A stretch of 45,426 nt of DNA from Sinorhizobium saheli (lineage in GTDB: Bacteria; Pseudomonadota; Alphaproteobacteria; Rhizobiales; Rhizobiaceae): assembly GCF_001651875.1 (NCBI RefSeq), contig NZ_LNQB01000093.1, forward strand, positions 24,357 to 69,782, read 5' to 3'. The notes under the pieces were generated by a model. It did not search any database. It saw only the letters and a list, made by a program, of their open reading frames with translations, and had not been told where the DNA came from. The stretch's first letter is position 1. Each line of letters opens with the position of its first letter. This document shows, piece by piece, positions 35,228 to 45,012 of the stretch. The position numbers were made by a program, and so were the translations under genes.

Positions 35228-35503
35228 ATGAACAAAAATGAGCTCGTGGCTGCCGTTGCCGAGAAGGCAGGACTCTCGAAGGCCGATGCGTCTTCTGCGG
35301 TTGATGCAGTTTTTGAGACCATCCAGGGCGAGCTGAAGAGCGGCGGTGACATCCGCCTCGTCGGCTTCGGCAACTTCTCCGTAACCCGCCGCGAAGCCAG
35401 CAAGGGCCGCAACCCGTCGACGGGCGCCGAAGTTGACATCCCGGCCCGCAACGTGCCGAAGTTCACCGCCGGCAAGGGCCTCAAGGACGCCGTCAACGGC
35501 TGA
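35228..35503 (+). CDS. hupB: DNA-binding protein HU
   Basis: Nucleoid protein of 91 aa that bends DNA without strict sequence preference. It has MNKNELVAAVAEKAGLSKAD, then the DNA-binding arm with VGFGNFSVTRREASKGRNP, TGAEVDIPARNVPKFTAGKGLKDAVNG. The length is standard. Start chosen at ATG 35228 behind AAAGGGGTGGAAAC. A separate unit from lon, since a terminator lies between; another strong terminator follows. Confidence 0.97.
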   Translation: MNKNELVAAVAEKAGLSKADASSAVDAVFETIQGELKSGGDIRLVGFGNFSVTRREASKGRNPSTGAEVDIPARNVPKFTAGKGLKDAVNG

Positions 35504-35552
35504 TGAGATTTGCCTGGCGGCCGGACACGAGGCCGGTTGTCCAGGTATTTTG

Positions 35553-35580
35553 AGGGGTTCGGCGAAAGCCGAACCCCTTC
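35553..35580 (+). terminator. Rho-independent terminator of hupB
   Basis: AGGGGTTCGGC-gaaa-GCCGAACCCCT followed by TCGCGTTT: an 11-base stem with GNRA-like loop, 49 bp after the stop. The T tract is short. Confidence 0.8.
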
Positions 35581-35603
35581 GCGTTTCTGGTAGGCGCGCG
35601 ACC

Positions 35604-35720
35604 GGCCCCTCATCCGGCCTGCCGGCCACCTTCTCCCCGCAAGCGGGGCGAAGGGACTCGCGGCACCCACATTCATCCTATCTCGCCGCAGGCGGGAGAG
35701 GGTTGGGTGAGGGGCTAATT
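35604..35720 (+). repeat. RIME-like palindromic intergenic element
   Basis: The outer ends pair (GCCCCTCA near 35615 with TGAGGGGC near 35708). Inside are two hairpins, CTTCTCCCCGC-aa-GCGGGGCGAAGG and a smaller one around CTCGCCGCAGGCGGGAG. This is the layout and sequence flavour of rhizobial intergenic mosaic elements; the assignment is from memory of the family and not from a search. Confidence 0.6.
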
Positions 35721-35766
35721 TAATCTCGAGGAGAGGGGCTAAGCGCCTCGCGCGGATTTAGTAAGA

Positions 35767-36240
35767 TTAACGCGCGGCGGCGATCTCGGCCTCTTGGGCC
35801 TCTTCCTTGCGTTTGCGGATCTCGTCCGTCTTGTCGACGAGCTTGCTGACGATGTCGTAGAGCTGGTCGAGCTGCTCGTCGTCGAGCGCCGAGAAGATTT
35901 CCTCGAGGAGCTGTTTGCGCGGGTGCTCCGCCGCCTCGAGTACCGCCCGTCCGGTCTCGGTGATGGAGACGATCTTGGCGCGGCGATCTTCCGGGTCGGG
36001 TTTGCGCATCACCAGACGGTCGCGTTCGAGCCCGTCGATGGCCTCGGTCACCGTCCGCGGCGCGAAGTTCAGCGCGCAGGCTATATCGGTGGACCGGCAG
36101 GGGCCGAGCTTGCTCAGAAAGAACAGGAACTTGCTTCGGGCAAGCGAGACGCCTTCCTCCGTCATCGACTCGTTAACGAGGCGATGAACGCGGTGGTAGA
36201 GCTCGAACAGCTTGTCGGAAACCTCGAATGTCTTTTTCAT
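35767..36240 (-). CDS. MarR-family transcriptional regulator
   Basis: Winged-helix DNA-binding protein of 157 aa, acting as a dimer. The recognition helix region reads CRSTDIACALNFAPRTVTEAIDGLERDRLVMRKPDPEDRRAKIVSITETG in pieces, with the wing DRRAK-VSITETG typical of MarR. The C-terminal part is a charged helix (ETLDEIRKRKEEAQEAEIAAAR-like). The ligand and targets are unknown. Upstream dyads at 36284-36301 and 36313-36324 are candidates for autoregulation. Confidence 0.9.
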   Translation of the reverse strand: MKKTFEVSDKLFELYHRVHRLVNESMTEEGVSLARSKFLFFLSKLGPCRSTDIACALNFAPRTVTEAIDGLERDRLVMRKPDPEDRRAKIVSITETGRAVLEAAEHPRKQLLEEIFSALDDEQLDQLYDIVSKLVDKTDEIRKRKEEAQEAEIAAAR

Positions 36241-36283
36241 GGACCTTCATGAGCAGGTGTTGAGGTGCCATGTCAAATGGCAG

Positions 36284-36324
36284 TAACCCTATTGATAGTT
36301 ATAAATGGGGCATTTGTCGACAAA
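36284..36324 (-). promoter_or_regulatory. Candidate MarR operators upstream of the MarR gene
   Basis: A perfect 12-base palindrome, TTTGTCGACAAA (36313-36324), and an imperfect dyad around CTATTGATAG with TAAC/GTTA outer arms (36284-36301) lie 44-84 bp before the start codon. A TATAAC-like -10 falls between them, so binding would block the promoter. Confidence 0.4.
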
Positions 36325-36365
36325 AACCACGTAAAACTGAAGGAATGTCTGTCCGGCAAAAGGAA

Positions 36366-36389
36366 AACGGCCCCGCGAACGGGGCCGTT
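36366..36389 (-). terminator. Rho-independent terminator of the chemoreceptor gene
   Basis: On the minus strand AACGGCCCCG-TTCG-CGGGGCCGTT followed by TTCCTTTTG, 32 bp after the stop codon. A ten-base perfect stem with a UUCG tetraloop. Confidence 0.85.
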
Positions 36390-36421
36390 GTTGCAGTGTG
36401 AAGAATTGCGGCCGGCAGGTA

Positions 36422-38257
36422 CTATGCGGCGCGGCGCGATGCCGAAGCTGCCATCGGGCTCATGTGTGCGGTGCCGGCCAGCGTGAAGCGGTCGATCAAT
36501 TCGCGCAGCCGTACGGCTTCGTGCGCCAGCGTCGCGCTGGCGGCATTGGCTTCCTCGACCATCGCGGCATTCTGCTGCGTCACCTGGTCCATCTGGTTGA
36601 CCGCCACGTTGACTTCCGCGAGACCCGCCGCCTGTTCCTCGGCCGAGACGGCGATCGCGTCCATGTGGGCATTGATCGTGACGATCAGCTCTTCGATGCT
36701 GCGAAGCGCCTCGCCGGTCTCGCGCACCAGCCGGACGCCGCTTTCCACTTCGACCGTCGAGTTGCGGATCAGTTCCTTGATCTCCTTGGCGGCGTTGGCG
36801 GACCGCTGGGCAAGCTCGCGCACCTCCTGGGCGACGACGGCGAAGCCCTTGCCGGCTTCGCCGGCGCGCGCCGCCTCGACGCCGGCATTGAGCGCCAGGA
36901 GGTTCGTCTGAAAGGCGATCTCGTCGATCACGCCGATGATGTTGGAGATCTGGCTCGACGAATGCTCGATGCGGCCCATCGCGTCGATGGCGCCGGAGAC
37001 GATCGCGCCGGAGCGGTGGGCGCTCTCGTTCGCCCGGCTCGCGATCGAGCGTGCCTCGTTGGTGCGCTTGGAGGAGTTGGAGACGTTGACGGTGATCTGG
37101 TCGAGCGCGGCTGCGGTCTCCTCGAGCGAAGCCGCCTGCTGTTCGGTGCGCCGCGAAAGGTCGTCGGCGCTTTGGCTGACCTCGCGCGCACCGCCATCGA
37201 TGCTGCTGGAGCTTGCCGAAACAGCCGCAAGCGTATCGGCAAGCTGCGCTATCGCCTGGTTCAGGTCGTGCCGGAGCGGCTCGAAATCGGGCGCGAAGGG
37301 TTCGGTGAGCTCAAAGGCGAGGTCGCCTGAGGCGAGCCGCCTGAGGCCGCTTGCGAGGCCGGCCGTCGCCTCCTGCAGGCGCTGCCGGGCCGCGGCTTCC
37401 GCCTCATCGGTGAGGCGCTGCCGTTGCGCTTCGGCCTCACCGCGCTGAAGGCGGGCCTCTTCTTCGAGCTTGAGGTTAGTGATCGCCGCCTGACGGAAGA
37501 CCTCGACGGCCCGGGCCATCTCGCCGATCTCGTCCTTGCGCGAACCATAAGGGATGCCGCTTGCCGTGTCGCCCTCGGCGAGCCTTGCCATCGAACGGGT
37601 GATGACCTGGATCGGGCGGGCGATACCGCGCACCGCATAGATGATCGCGCCGAGAACGATGATCACGGCAAAGCCGATCACCACGGTCTCGATCGTCGTG
37701 ACCTGCTTATGGGTCGCCGTGCTTGCCGCGACGGCGGCCTCCGCGCCGGCAAGGTTCATCGCAAGCAGTTCCTCGAGCGCTTCGACGACCGTCTGTTCGG
37801 CTGCCGCCATTTCGACCTTGAAGACGCTCTGGGCCTTCATGTTCTCGAGGTTGTTGGAGTATTTCAACATGCCGTCGGCGACCGACAGATAGGCCTTGTA
37901 AGCCTTCTGCGCCTTGTCGAGCGCGGCCTTGTCCGCCTCGGACGTCGCCAGGCCCGCATAATCCTTTGCAAGCTTGTCGAAACCGCTGACGGTCTCGCCG
38001 ATGGTCTTTTCCGCTCGTTTCTTCTCGAACGGCGTGAGCGAGATCAGGTGCCGCGCGAAGGCCATCCGCGTATCCGAAAGCTGCGTCTCGAGCTCGCGCG
38101 CCAGCGAGACGCGCGGCAGCCAGCTGGCGGCGATCTCGTCGGTGCGTTCTTTCAGCATGCGAATGCCGCTCATCGAGGAGGCGGCAAGCGAAGCGACGAT
38201 CATCGTCACCAGGATGAAGAGGGCGATCAGCGTATGCGATATCTTCAGGCGCGACAT
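36422..38257 (-). CDS. Methyl-accepting chemotaxis protein
   Basis: Chemoreceptor of 611 aa. It has TM1 (about residues 10-31), a periplasmic four-helix-bundle-like sensor (about 32-188, with charged helices such as [20 protein letters not shown]), TM2 (about 190-212), a HAMP domain ([17 protein letters not shown]) and a second HAMP-like helical stretch. The cytoplasmic signalling hairpin contains [42 protein letters not shown] in pieces. The ligand is unknown. No CheR-binding pentapeptide is visible at the C-terminus (ends in [10 protein letters not shown]), so adaptation would need another receptor. Confidence 0.94.
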   Translation of the reverse strand: MSRLKISHTLIALFILVTMIVASLAASSMSGIRMLKERTDEIAASWLPRVSLARELETQLSDTRMAFARHLISLTPFEKKRAEKTIGETVSGFDKLAKDYAGLATSEADKAALDKAQKAYKAYLSVADGMLKYSNNLENMKAQSVFKVEMAAAEQTVVEALEELLAMNLAGAEAAVAASTATHKQVTTIETVVIGFAVIIVLGAIIYAVRGIARPIQVITRSMARLAEGDTASGIPYGSRKDEIGEMARAVEVFRQAAITNLKLEEEARLQRGEAEAQRQRLTDEAEAAARQRLQEATAGLASGLRRLASGDLAFELTEPFAPDFEPLRHDLNQAIAQLADTLAAVSASSSSIDGGAREVSQSADDLSRRTEQQAASLEETAAALDQITVNVSNSSKRTNEARSIASRANESAHRSGAIVSGAIDAMGRIEHSSSQISNIIGVIDEIAFQTNLLALNAGVEAARAGEAGKGFAVVAQEVRELAQRSANAAKEIKELIRNSTVEVESGVRLVRETGEALRSIEELIVTINAHMDAIAVSAEEQAAGLAEVNVAVNQMDQVTQQNAAMVEEANAASATLAHEAVRLRELIDRFTLAGTAHMSPMAASASRRAA

Positions 38258-38495
38258 GGATAACTCCGGAATGGCGACCGTCCGCGAAGGTTGGCGAAAG
38301 ATACTCTCGGCTCCTGCTCGTCATGAGAGAGCGAATGCGGGACCTGGAATCATTCCGGTGCCGGGGATGCACGAGTGGCACGTCCGGGCGAAATTTAAAC
38401 GTACAGGCGTTACAAAACCGCTAATCGCGAACGGCCCGCTCAGGGAGCCAGCGCCGCCATTGACGAACGGCGCGGCGCCGGGCCATGGTCCGCCC

Positions 38496-39773
38496 ATGCC
38501 CTTCCGATTTGTTCACACCGCAGACCTCCATCTCGATTCGCCCCTGCGCAGCCTCGCACTCCGGAACACGGAGCTTGCCCGCCTGGTGCGCAGCGCCACC
38601 CGCGATGCGCTCGTCCGTATCGTCGATCTCTGCATTGCCGAAAACGTCGATGCGCTGCTGATTGCCGGCGATCTCTACGATGGCAGCCAGACGTCGATGA
38701 ACACGGCGCTGTTCCTCGCGGGCGAGCTTCGACGTCTCGACGCCGCCGGCATCCGCACCTTCGTCATCCGGGGCAATCACGACGCCCAATCCCAGGTGAC
38801 GCGCGAACTGACGCTGCCGCCATCCGTCCACGTCTTCTCGGGTCGCAGCAAGGTGGTGCTCGCCAAGACTTTGGCGAACGGCAGGGCGGTGCATATCCAC
38901 GGTGTGAGCTTTGCCGATCCGCATGCGCCGGAAAGCCTGCTGCCGAGCTTCCATCCGCCGGTCGCCGACGCCATCAATGTCGGCATGCTGCATACGAGCC
39001 TTTCCGGCGCCGGCGCGCATGATCCCTATGCCCCCTGCAGCGTCGCCGATCTGCAGCGGCATGGCTTCGACTATTGGGCGCTCGGCCATGTTCACCAGCG
39101 GCAGGTCCACAGCGAGAAACCCTGCATCGTCATGCCAGGGATGCCGCAGGGGCGCGACATCAACGAAATGGGCATCAAGAGCGTCACGGTCGTCACGATC
39201 GACGATGAGGGGCAGGTGGCGCTGGAGGAGCGGCCGGTCGGCACCGCCGCCTTCCAGCGGCTTTCGATTGACCTGACCGCGGCTGAGGACTGGCGCGGCG
39301 TGCTGGACGCCGCGAGCCGCGAGCTCGCCCTCCTTCGCAGGCAATTGCCGGCGGACAGTCTGATCCTGCGACTGGCGTTGACCGGCAGCACGCCGCTTGC
39401 CTGGCGGCTGCGGCGCGACGCCGATCTCCTGGAAACGGAACTGGCCAACATTGCGGCCGGGCTCGGCGGTTGCTGGATCGAGAAGGTGGAGGTCCAGTGC
39501 CGGGCGGCAGCGCCTATCGGGCGCCCCGCGGGCGATCCGCTTGGCGAACTGACGGCGCTCGTCGAAAAGGACGTGCTGACGTCCTTCGGCTTTCGCGCCG
39601 AGGTGAGGGGGCTCGCGGAAGAGCTCCTGCATCAATTGCCGCCCGAGCTGCGGCAGCTGATGGCGGCCGATGAGGACGGGCTGGAGCGCCTGGCGGTGAA
39701 TGCCGGACTTGCTGGCAGCGCCGAGGCGCTTGCCCATCTTCATGGCCACGGTGCAGTCGAGGTCGTCGACTGA
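38496..39773 (+). CDS. SbcD/Mre11-like DNA repair phosphoesterase (YhaO type)
   Basis: Predicted DNA exonuclease/endonuclease subunit of 425 aa. The N-terminal calcineurin-like domain has HTADLHLDSPLRSL, IAGDLYDGSQ, VIRGNHDAQSQ, GMLHTSLSG and WALGHVHQRQVH, the full set of Mre11-type metal ligands. The C-terminal region (about 280-425) is less conserved. Start chosen at ATG 38496 (MPFRFVHTADLH); the upstream open frame crosses the leader. It overlaps the next gene by one base (TGATG), so it is surely made with its ATPase partner, as in SbcCD-like complexes. Confidence 0.9.
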   Translation: MPFRFVHTADLHLDSPLRSLALRNTELARLVRSATRDALVRIVDLCIAENVDALLIAGDLYDGSQTSMNTALFLAGELRRLDAAGIRTFVIRGNHDAQSQVTRELTLPPSVHVFSGRSKVVLAKTLANGRAVHIHGVSFADPHAPESLLPSFHPPVADAINVGMLHTSLSGAGAHDPYAPCSVADLQRHGFDYWALGHVHQRQVHSEKPCIVMPGMPQGRDINEMGIKSVTVVTIDDEGQVALEERPVGTAAFQRLSIDLTAAEDWRGVLDAASRELALLRRQLPADSLILRLALTGSTPLAWRLRRDADLLETELANIAAGLGGCWIEKVEVQCRAAAPIGRPAGDPLGELTALVEKDVLTSFGFRAEVRGLAEELLHQLPPELRQLMAADEDGLERLAVNAGLAGSAEALAHLHGHGAVEVVD

Positions 39774-42700
39774 TGCGGCTGCAGCAACTGGATCTCGTCC
39801 GCTACGGCAAGTTCACCGGGCGGAGCCTCGATTTCGGCGAGTCAAGGACGGGTCGTCCGGACTTTCATCTCGTCTACGGCCCAAACGAGGCGGGAAAATC
39901 GACGCTCTTTTCCGGCTTCCTCGACCTGCTCTTCGGCGTCGAGCGCTTGAGTGCCTATGGCTTCCTGCACCCTTACCAGGCGATGCGGATCGGCGGCATC
40001 GTCGAGGCCGGCGGCCGGCGCCACCACGCCTATCGCATCAAGCGCAACGCCAACAGCCTCGTCGGCCCCGACGAGCAGCCGCTGCCGGACAATCTCTTTT
40101 CCGCCGCGCTCGGCTCCGTCGATCGGGACACTTATCGGATGATGTTCTCGCTTGACGACGACAGCATCGAAGACGGCGGCGAGGCCATCCTGAAGAGCGA
40201 GGGGGAGCTCGGCTCGCTGCTCTTCTCCGCAAGTTCCGGCCTGCCGGACAGCGGCGCCGTTCTGGCCGGGCTGCGCGCGCAGGCGGACGCCTTTTTCCGG
40301 CCGCAGGGCCGAAAGCATGAGCTTGCCGAACTGAAGGCGGAGCTCGACGCGCTGAAGGCCGAGCGCAATGCGATAGACGTGAATGCGCGCGAATATGCCG
40401 ACCTCCGCAAGAAGCTGGCGACTGCCCGGGCGCGCCACGACGAGGCGGCGGGGCGCCGCGCGGAGCTGCGCATCGCCCTGGAGCAGGCGCGGGCCCAGCT
40501 CCATGCCCTGCCGATCCTCAAGCGGCTCTGCACCGCGAGGGCCGAGCACGCGAGCCAGCCGGCGCTGCCGGTTCCGCCGGTGGACTGGCAGGACGAACTG
40601 CCGAGGCTTCGCAAGCAGGAAGCCGAAATCGCGGCGCGGCTCGAGCATCTCGATGAGGAGCTTGAGCAACGCCGCGAGGAACTGGCGCGAATTCCCTCGG
40701 ACGACCGGGCGCTTGCGCTCGGCGAGCGCTTCGAGGCGCTGCGCGAGACCGCGCTCGATGCCCGCTACCTGACGGCCGCCCGCGACATGCCGTCCCGCCT
40801 CGAAGAACTGGCGGCGACATCGGTCGAGATCGATGCCTGCCTCGTCCGTCTCGGCGAGGCGGGCAACCCGGACGCGGCCTCCCTCCTGCTGCCGACCGCC
40901 TGCGCCGCCCGCCTCCAGGACCTGGTCCGCCGCCACGCAAGCCTTTCGGAACGGCTGGCGACGGCGCGGGAGGAAGTGGAGGGCGCAAGACGCGACCGCG
41001 ACGAGGCCGAGCGCGAAGCCGTTCGGCTCAAGGAGGCGATCGGCGACCCGGCTCTCCTCGCCAACCGTCTGCACCTGCTGCGCCAAAACGATTGCCTCAT
41101 CCGCGGCCAGGCGGCGACAAAGGAGATCGACCGGCTGGAGGCGGCCCTTTGCGACAAGCGGGATGCGCTGCTGCCCTTCGACGGCACCATGGACGAACTG
41201 GCGAGGCTTTGCGTTCCGGCGCCGGCTGTCCTCGACAGGTGGCGGGCGGATGAGGCCGCGCAGACGGAACGGCGCCTGCGGCTTGACGACCGGATCGCCG
41301 ATGAAGGCGAGCGGCTTGCCGGCGACGAGGCGCGCCTCGCCGCTCTCGCGGCAAACGGCGGTGCGGTGGACGATGCGACGGCGGGCGAGCTTCGGCGGCG
41401 CCGCGATCTTGCCTGGCAAAGCCACCGCGCTCATCTCGACCACGCGACCGCGACCGCCTTCGAGGCGGCGTTGAAGGAAGACGATGCGGCCGCCGCGCTT
41501 CGCCTGGAACAGGCGGAGCGGGTGGCCGAAATCCGCGGCCTGATGCTTGCCATTTCCGAGCGGCGCGCCCGCCTTGAGGTGCTGGAGACGCAAAGAACGG
41601 CGGCGGCCGAGGAGCGGGAGCGGCTCGCCGCGACGATCGGCGCTGCCGCAAGCGCCTGCGGCTTACCTAACGTCACCATGCTGCCGCAACTGGAAGCCTG
41701 GATCGAGACGCGTGCCGCCGCGCTCGAATTGCGCGCGGCCTTGCGTGCGGCATGCCAGGAGCGCAACAGGGCCGTGGCCGAGGAGAGGGCGGAGGCCTGT
41801 GCCTTGCGGCAGGAGCTGGCGCGATTCGGTGTCACCGACCCTCTTCCGGATTGTCTCGACGCTCTGCTTGCCGCCGCGGACCAATTCGTCTCCCGGGCGC
41901 AGGCAGCCTCCGCCGCCCGCAGCGCCGCGCTCGCGCGATTTGAGCGCGCGTCGGAAGCGCTGGAGGGCCGCGAAGGGGCACTGGCCGCGGCGGTAGCCGA
42001 GATGGCTTCCTGGTGCGGGGAATGGGACGAGGCGCTCGCCGCCACCTGGCTTGCCCGGCGGATCGATCGCCCGCTGCCGCAGGAAATCGGCCCGGTGCTG
42101 GCGGTGCTTCAGGACCTCGACAAGCTGATGCAGCGGAAGGGCGAACTCGACCACCGCATCGCCGGCATGCGGCGCGATCAGGAGGCCTTTGTAGACGCTG
42201 TCGCCGGCCTTGCGGCGACACTCGGGGAGGCGGAGATCGGCGATGTGCTGACGCTTTTCGCCGCCATCCGCGACCGCGTCGCCGCCGCGCATCAACAGGA
42301 GGAGCGCCGCCGCGCGCTTCGAACAGGCATCGAGCGGCTGGAGGAGAACCTGAGGTCGCTGTGCGCCGAAGAACGGCTCCATGCGCTGCACAAGCGCGGC
42401 ATCCTCGATTTCTTCTCCTGCGCGACGCTGGACGAGGCAGCCCTCTGCCTGGAGGCCGCCCGCGAGCAGGAGCGGCTCCGGCAGCGATGCGCCGAGTTGG
42501 AGACCGATCTGGTCACGCGTCTCGGCGTCGCGACGGGCGGGGAGGCCGAGATGATGCTCGCCGCGCTCGACGAAGCCGCGCTCTGTCTCGAACTCGCCCG
42601 GCTGGAGGAGGGGATCGATGCGGCTGACCGCGACGTCAGCGAACTGCATGCGGACGTCAGGAACAAGGAGCAGGCGCTTGCCGCGGTCGAGGGCGGCGAC

Positions 42701-43234
42701 CGGGTCGCCGAGTTGGAGCAGCGCCGGCGCACGCTGCTTCTCGACATCGAAAGCAAGGCGATCGGCTATCTCCGGCTGCGCGCCGGCGTGATCGCAGCCG
42801 AGCAGGCGCTCAGGCTGTTTCGCGAGCGCCACCGCAGCGCCATGATGCAGCGCGCGTCGCGGACCTTCATGCATATCAGCGGCGGCGAATATTCCGGCCT
42901 TTCGACGCAGGCCGACAAGGGACAGGAATTCCTGATCGCCAACACGGCGGCCGGCGGATCGAAGCTTGCCCGCGACCTGTCGAAGGGAACCCGTTTCCAG
43001 CTCTATCTGGCGCTCCGGATCGCCGGCTACCACGAAGTCGCCGCGACGCGCGAAACCCTGCCGTTCATCGCCGACGACATCATGGAGACCTTCGACGACG
43101 ACCGCGCCGGCCGCGCCTTCGAACTGATGGCCGAGATGGCGCGCGTCGGCCAGGTGATCTACCTGACGCACCACGAGCACCTGTGCGACATCGCGCTTGG
43201 CGCCTGCCCGGAGGTGACGATTCACCGGCTGTAG
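39773..43234 (+). CDS. SMC/Rad50-like AAA ATPase (YhaN type)
   Basis: Large ATPase of 1153 aa, partner of the preceding phosphoesterase. The N-terminal half-ATPase has MRLQQLDLVRYGKFTGRSLD and Walker A GPNEAGKSTLF (Lys42, Ser43). A very long Ala/Arg/Glu-rich coiled coil runs from about 180 to 980. The C-terminal half has the ABC signature-like DLSKGTRFQLYLALRIAGY, Walker B LPFIADDIMETFDD and the switch His in VIYLTHHEHLC. The family lacks a zinc hook that I can recognise (no CxxC in the middle coil). Proposed role: DNA double-strand-break end processing. Confidence 0.92.
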   Translation: MRLQQLDLVRYGKFTGRSLDFGESRTGRPDFHLVYGPNEAGKSTLFSGFLDLLFGVERLSAYGFLHPYQAMRIGGIVEAGGRRHHAYRIKRNANSLVGPDEQPLPDNLFSAALGSVDRDTYRMMFSLDDDSIEDGGEAILKSEGELGSLLFSASSGLPDSGAVLAGLRAQADAFFRPQGRKHELAELKAELDALKAERNAIDVNAREYADLRKKLATARARHDEAAGRRAELRIALEQARAQLHALPILKRLCTARAEHASQPALPVPPVDWQDELPRLRKQEAEIAARLEHLDEELEQRREELARIPSDDRALALGERFEALRETALDARYLTAARDMPSRLEELAATSVEIDACLVRLGEAGNPDAASLLLPTACAARLQDLVRRHASLSERLATAREEVEGARRDRDEAEREAVRLKEAIGDPALLANRLHLLRQNDCLIRGQAATKEIDRLEAALCDKRDALLPFDGTMDELARLCVPAPAVLDRWRADEAAQTERRLRLDDRIADEGERLAGDEARLAALAANGGAVDDATAGELRRRRDLAWQSHRAHLDHATATAFEAALKEDDAAAALRLEQAERVAEIRGLMLAISERRARLEVLETQRTAAAEERERLAATIGAAASACGLPNVTMLPQLEAWIETRAAALELRAALRAACQERNRAVAEERAEACALRQELARFGVTDPLPDCLDALLAAADQFVSRAQAASAARSAALARFERASEALEGREGALAAAVAEMASWCGEWDEALAATWLARRIDRPLPQEIGPVLAVLQDLDKLMQRKGELDHRIAGMRRDQEAFVDAVAGLAATLGEAEIGDVLTLFAAIRDRVAAAHQQEERRRALRTGIERLEENLRSLCAEERLHALHKRGILDFFSCATLDEAALCLEAAREQERLRQRCAELETDLVTRLGVATGGEAEMMLAALDEAALCLELARLEEGIDAADRDVSELHADVRNKEQALAAVEGGDRVAELEQRRRTLLLDIESKAIGYLRLRAGVIAAEQALRLFRERHRSAMMQRASRTFMHISGGEYSGLSTQADKGQEFLIANTAAGGSKLARDLSKGTRFQLYLALRIAGYHEVAATRETLPFIADDIMETFDDDRAGRAFELMAEMARVGQVIYLTHHEHLCDIALGACPEVTIHRL

Positions 43235-43396
43235 GCCGGCGCGGCAGGAGGAGGCGGGTTGCCATCCGGTTTCCTCCGCGGGGACCATTAGCGGCTGCCA
43301 CTCCTGCCCGACATCCGCTATACGGTAGCCGAACGGCGACGATTCAATGACGGGCCAGGGCCGGTCGCCATCGCACGTCTTATGATGAGAACGACA

Positions 43397-44254
43397 ATGA
43401 AAGTGGAACTCAGCGAGCTCTCGGATGCGCTCGACTTCGTGAGCTTCAACGGAGGCGGCGAAAGCGCGGCCTATATCTGCAAGGAGACAGGCAGGATCTA
43501 CTGCCACTCGGACTGGACGGACGATGTCGAGCCTCTGCCCGACGATATAGAGGACAACCCGAACTACATCGCCATCCCAGACAAGAGAGCGCTCGATCTC
43601 GGCTCGCGGCTGCCGCTGGAATTCGCCCTTCACCACCTGCCTGACGATTACGATGAGGTACGGCAGATTTTCAAGCGGGCGGGTGCCTATGCCCGGTTCA
43701 AGGACCTGTTGGAGCGCCGGCACGCCCTGGATCAGTGGTACGCCTTCGAGAAAAAGGCAAAGGAAGAAGCCCTGGCGGCTTGGTGCAACGATAATGGCTT
43801 CAAGATTGGCGACGCGCCGCAATCTGGCGCCATCGCTCGAAAGGAGGAATCGCGCATGGAAATCTTCGAGTGTGGATCAAGACCCTCGCTGCGCGGGCCG
43901 GCGGAGTATTTTGACGGGATGGTGCGTCAGGACCCCGTCTTCGAGGCGCCCGCTCCGGCGCGCGTACGCGTCGTGACCGTGACCTTCGAGCCCGGCGCCC
44001 GCACGGCCTGGCATACGCACCCGCTCGGCCAGACCCTGATCGTCACTGCCGGCCGGGGCCTGGCGCAGAGCTGGGGCGGCGAACTCCGCGAAATCCGCGC
44101 CGGCGACGTCGTCTGGTTCCCGCCGGGCGAGAAACATTGGCACGGCGCTGCTGCGGACACGGGAATGACGCATATCGCCATTCAGGAGGCGCTCGACGGC
44201 AAGGCGGTCGATTGGCTGGAGCATGTGACGGATGAGCAGTATGGGGGGGAGTGA
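43397..44254 (+). CDS. UPF0158-cupin fusion protein
   Basis: One reading frame of 285 aa joins two domains that are normally separate proteins. Residues 1-about 150 are a UPF0158-like domain ([57 protein letters not shown]). From residue 154 a cupin begins ([15 protein letters not shown]) with the metal-binding HTHPLGQT and PPGEKHWHG. No stop codon separates them. A strong AAAGGAGG lies at the junction, so the cupin may also be made alone. Start chosen at ATG 43397; 43382 is possible. Functions of both parts are unknown. Confidence 0.75.
   Translation: MKVELSELSDALDFVSFNGGGESAAYICKETGRIYCHSDWTDDVEPLPDDIEDNPNYIAIPDKRALDLGSRLPLEFALHHLPDDYDEVRQIFKRAGAYARFKDLLERRHALDQWYAFEKKAKEEALAAWCNDNGFKIGDAPQSGAIARKEESRMEIFECGSRPSLRGPAEYFDGMVRQDPVFEAPAPARVRVVTVTFEPGARTAWHTHPLGQTLIVTAGRGLAQSWGGELREIRAGDVVWFPPGEKHWHGAAADTGMTHIAIQEALDGKAVDWLEHVTDEQYGGE
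43856..44254 (+). CDS. Internal start for a free cupin
   Basis: ATG 43856 follows AAAGGAGG (43839-43846) with a 9-base spacer, a near-ideal ribosome-binding site inside the UPF0158-cupin frame. The product, 132 aa, has the whole cupin barrel and the usual N-terminus of stand-alone relatives (annotated as carboxymuconolactone- or hydroxynitrile-lyase-related cupins). Metal ligands are HxHxxxQ and the later H in KHWHG. Confidence 0.6.
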   Translation: MEIFECGSRPSLRGPAEYFDGMVRQDPVFEAPAPARVRVVTVTFEPGARTAWHTHPLGQTLIVTAGRGLAQSWGGELREIRAGDVVWFPPGEKHWHGAAADTGMTHIAIQEALDGKAVDWLEHVTDEQYGGE

Positions 44255-44394
44255 TGAATTCGCAGACTCGGCAGCGCCGCGGCTGCGAGCGGTCTCTCTG
44301 AAGTTGCGGGAGAGATGGTGGGAGGTGAGAGACTCGAAAACTCAAGTCTCTCAACACAAGTGTGCCCGGCTGATATTTTGCGAAGGTGGGGTGG

Positions 44395-45012
44395 TTATCC
44401 ACAGGCAAAGGGTGCGGCCTTTAGGCGAGCATCGACCTGATAGGCGAGGTCATACATAACTTCGTAGACTGCATTTTCCTGCTTGAGATAATCAGCATAG
44501 GTCGCCGTCACTGCTTGCCCATGAGCGATACCGTTGCGCTTGCCAACGAGTGCTTTCAGCAGCACTCGGTTCTTGTCGATGGAAGCGCAGGTGATATCCG
44601 CGGATGCTAGGAGGTCTTCAAGAACGTTAGGCCACAAGTTGGATTTCGTGTCGACTTCTGGAAAGTTAGGTTTCTGAGCGCCGGTTGTCATGGCGAAAGT
44701 TTCGAGCGTGTGAAGGAAGTCAGAGGAAGGTAGGTTCCTTATTCGCTTCAATTCTGCAAATAGAGCATACTCTTTCGTCTTTGGCGGCAAGGGGCTACAT
44801 GACGCGACCATCCGGGCGACGCGCTCAAAGAAGACGGTCAGGCAGAATTTCGCATAGCCCTCGTAATGGGCATAAAGCAGGCTCCACGCTGCGCGTGCGA
44901 GAACTTCATGTTGTCGATGCGTAACATCCTTCCGTTGGAGAAAAACCTTCAAAAGGGCAAGCTCTGTTTCTCTCCAATCAAGATCGGCGGTAAGTTCGTC
45001 AATCGGTTCCAT
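44395..45012 (-). CDS. HEPN nuclease-like protein (MAE_28990/MAE_18760 type)
   Basis: Soluble protein of 205 aa, mostly helical. The HEPN ribonuclease motif Rx4-6H is seen in LVGKRNGIAHGQAV (Arg-Asn then His). Early helices read LARAAWSLLYAHYEGYAKFC, which is characteristic of this HEPN branch. Such proteins are often toxins or RNases in defence loci. The gene overlaps the end of the DUF262-like gene by 14 bp on the same strand, so they are coupled. The region is lower in G+C than the neighbouring chromosome and is bounded by an IS end, suggesting transfer. Confidence 0.7.
   Translation of the reverse strand: MEPIDELTADLDWRETELALLKVFLQRKDVTHRQHEVLARAAWSLLYAHYEGYAKFCLTVFFERVARMVASCSPLPPKTKEYALFAELKRIRNLPSSDFLHTLETFAMTTGAQKPNFPEVDTKSNLWPNVLEDLLASADITCASIDKNRVLLKALVGKRNGIAHGQAVTATYADYLKQENAVYEVMYDLAYQVDARLKAAPFACG

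Noticed and set aside
35604..35720. CRISPR-like array
   Set aside because: The repeats are inverted, not evenly spaced direct repeats with spacers; it fits a RIME-type element.
41663..43822. 719-aa minus-strand frame opposite the YhaN-like gene
   Set aside because: Shadow of the coiled-coil coding sequence and extends over two separate genes.
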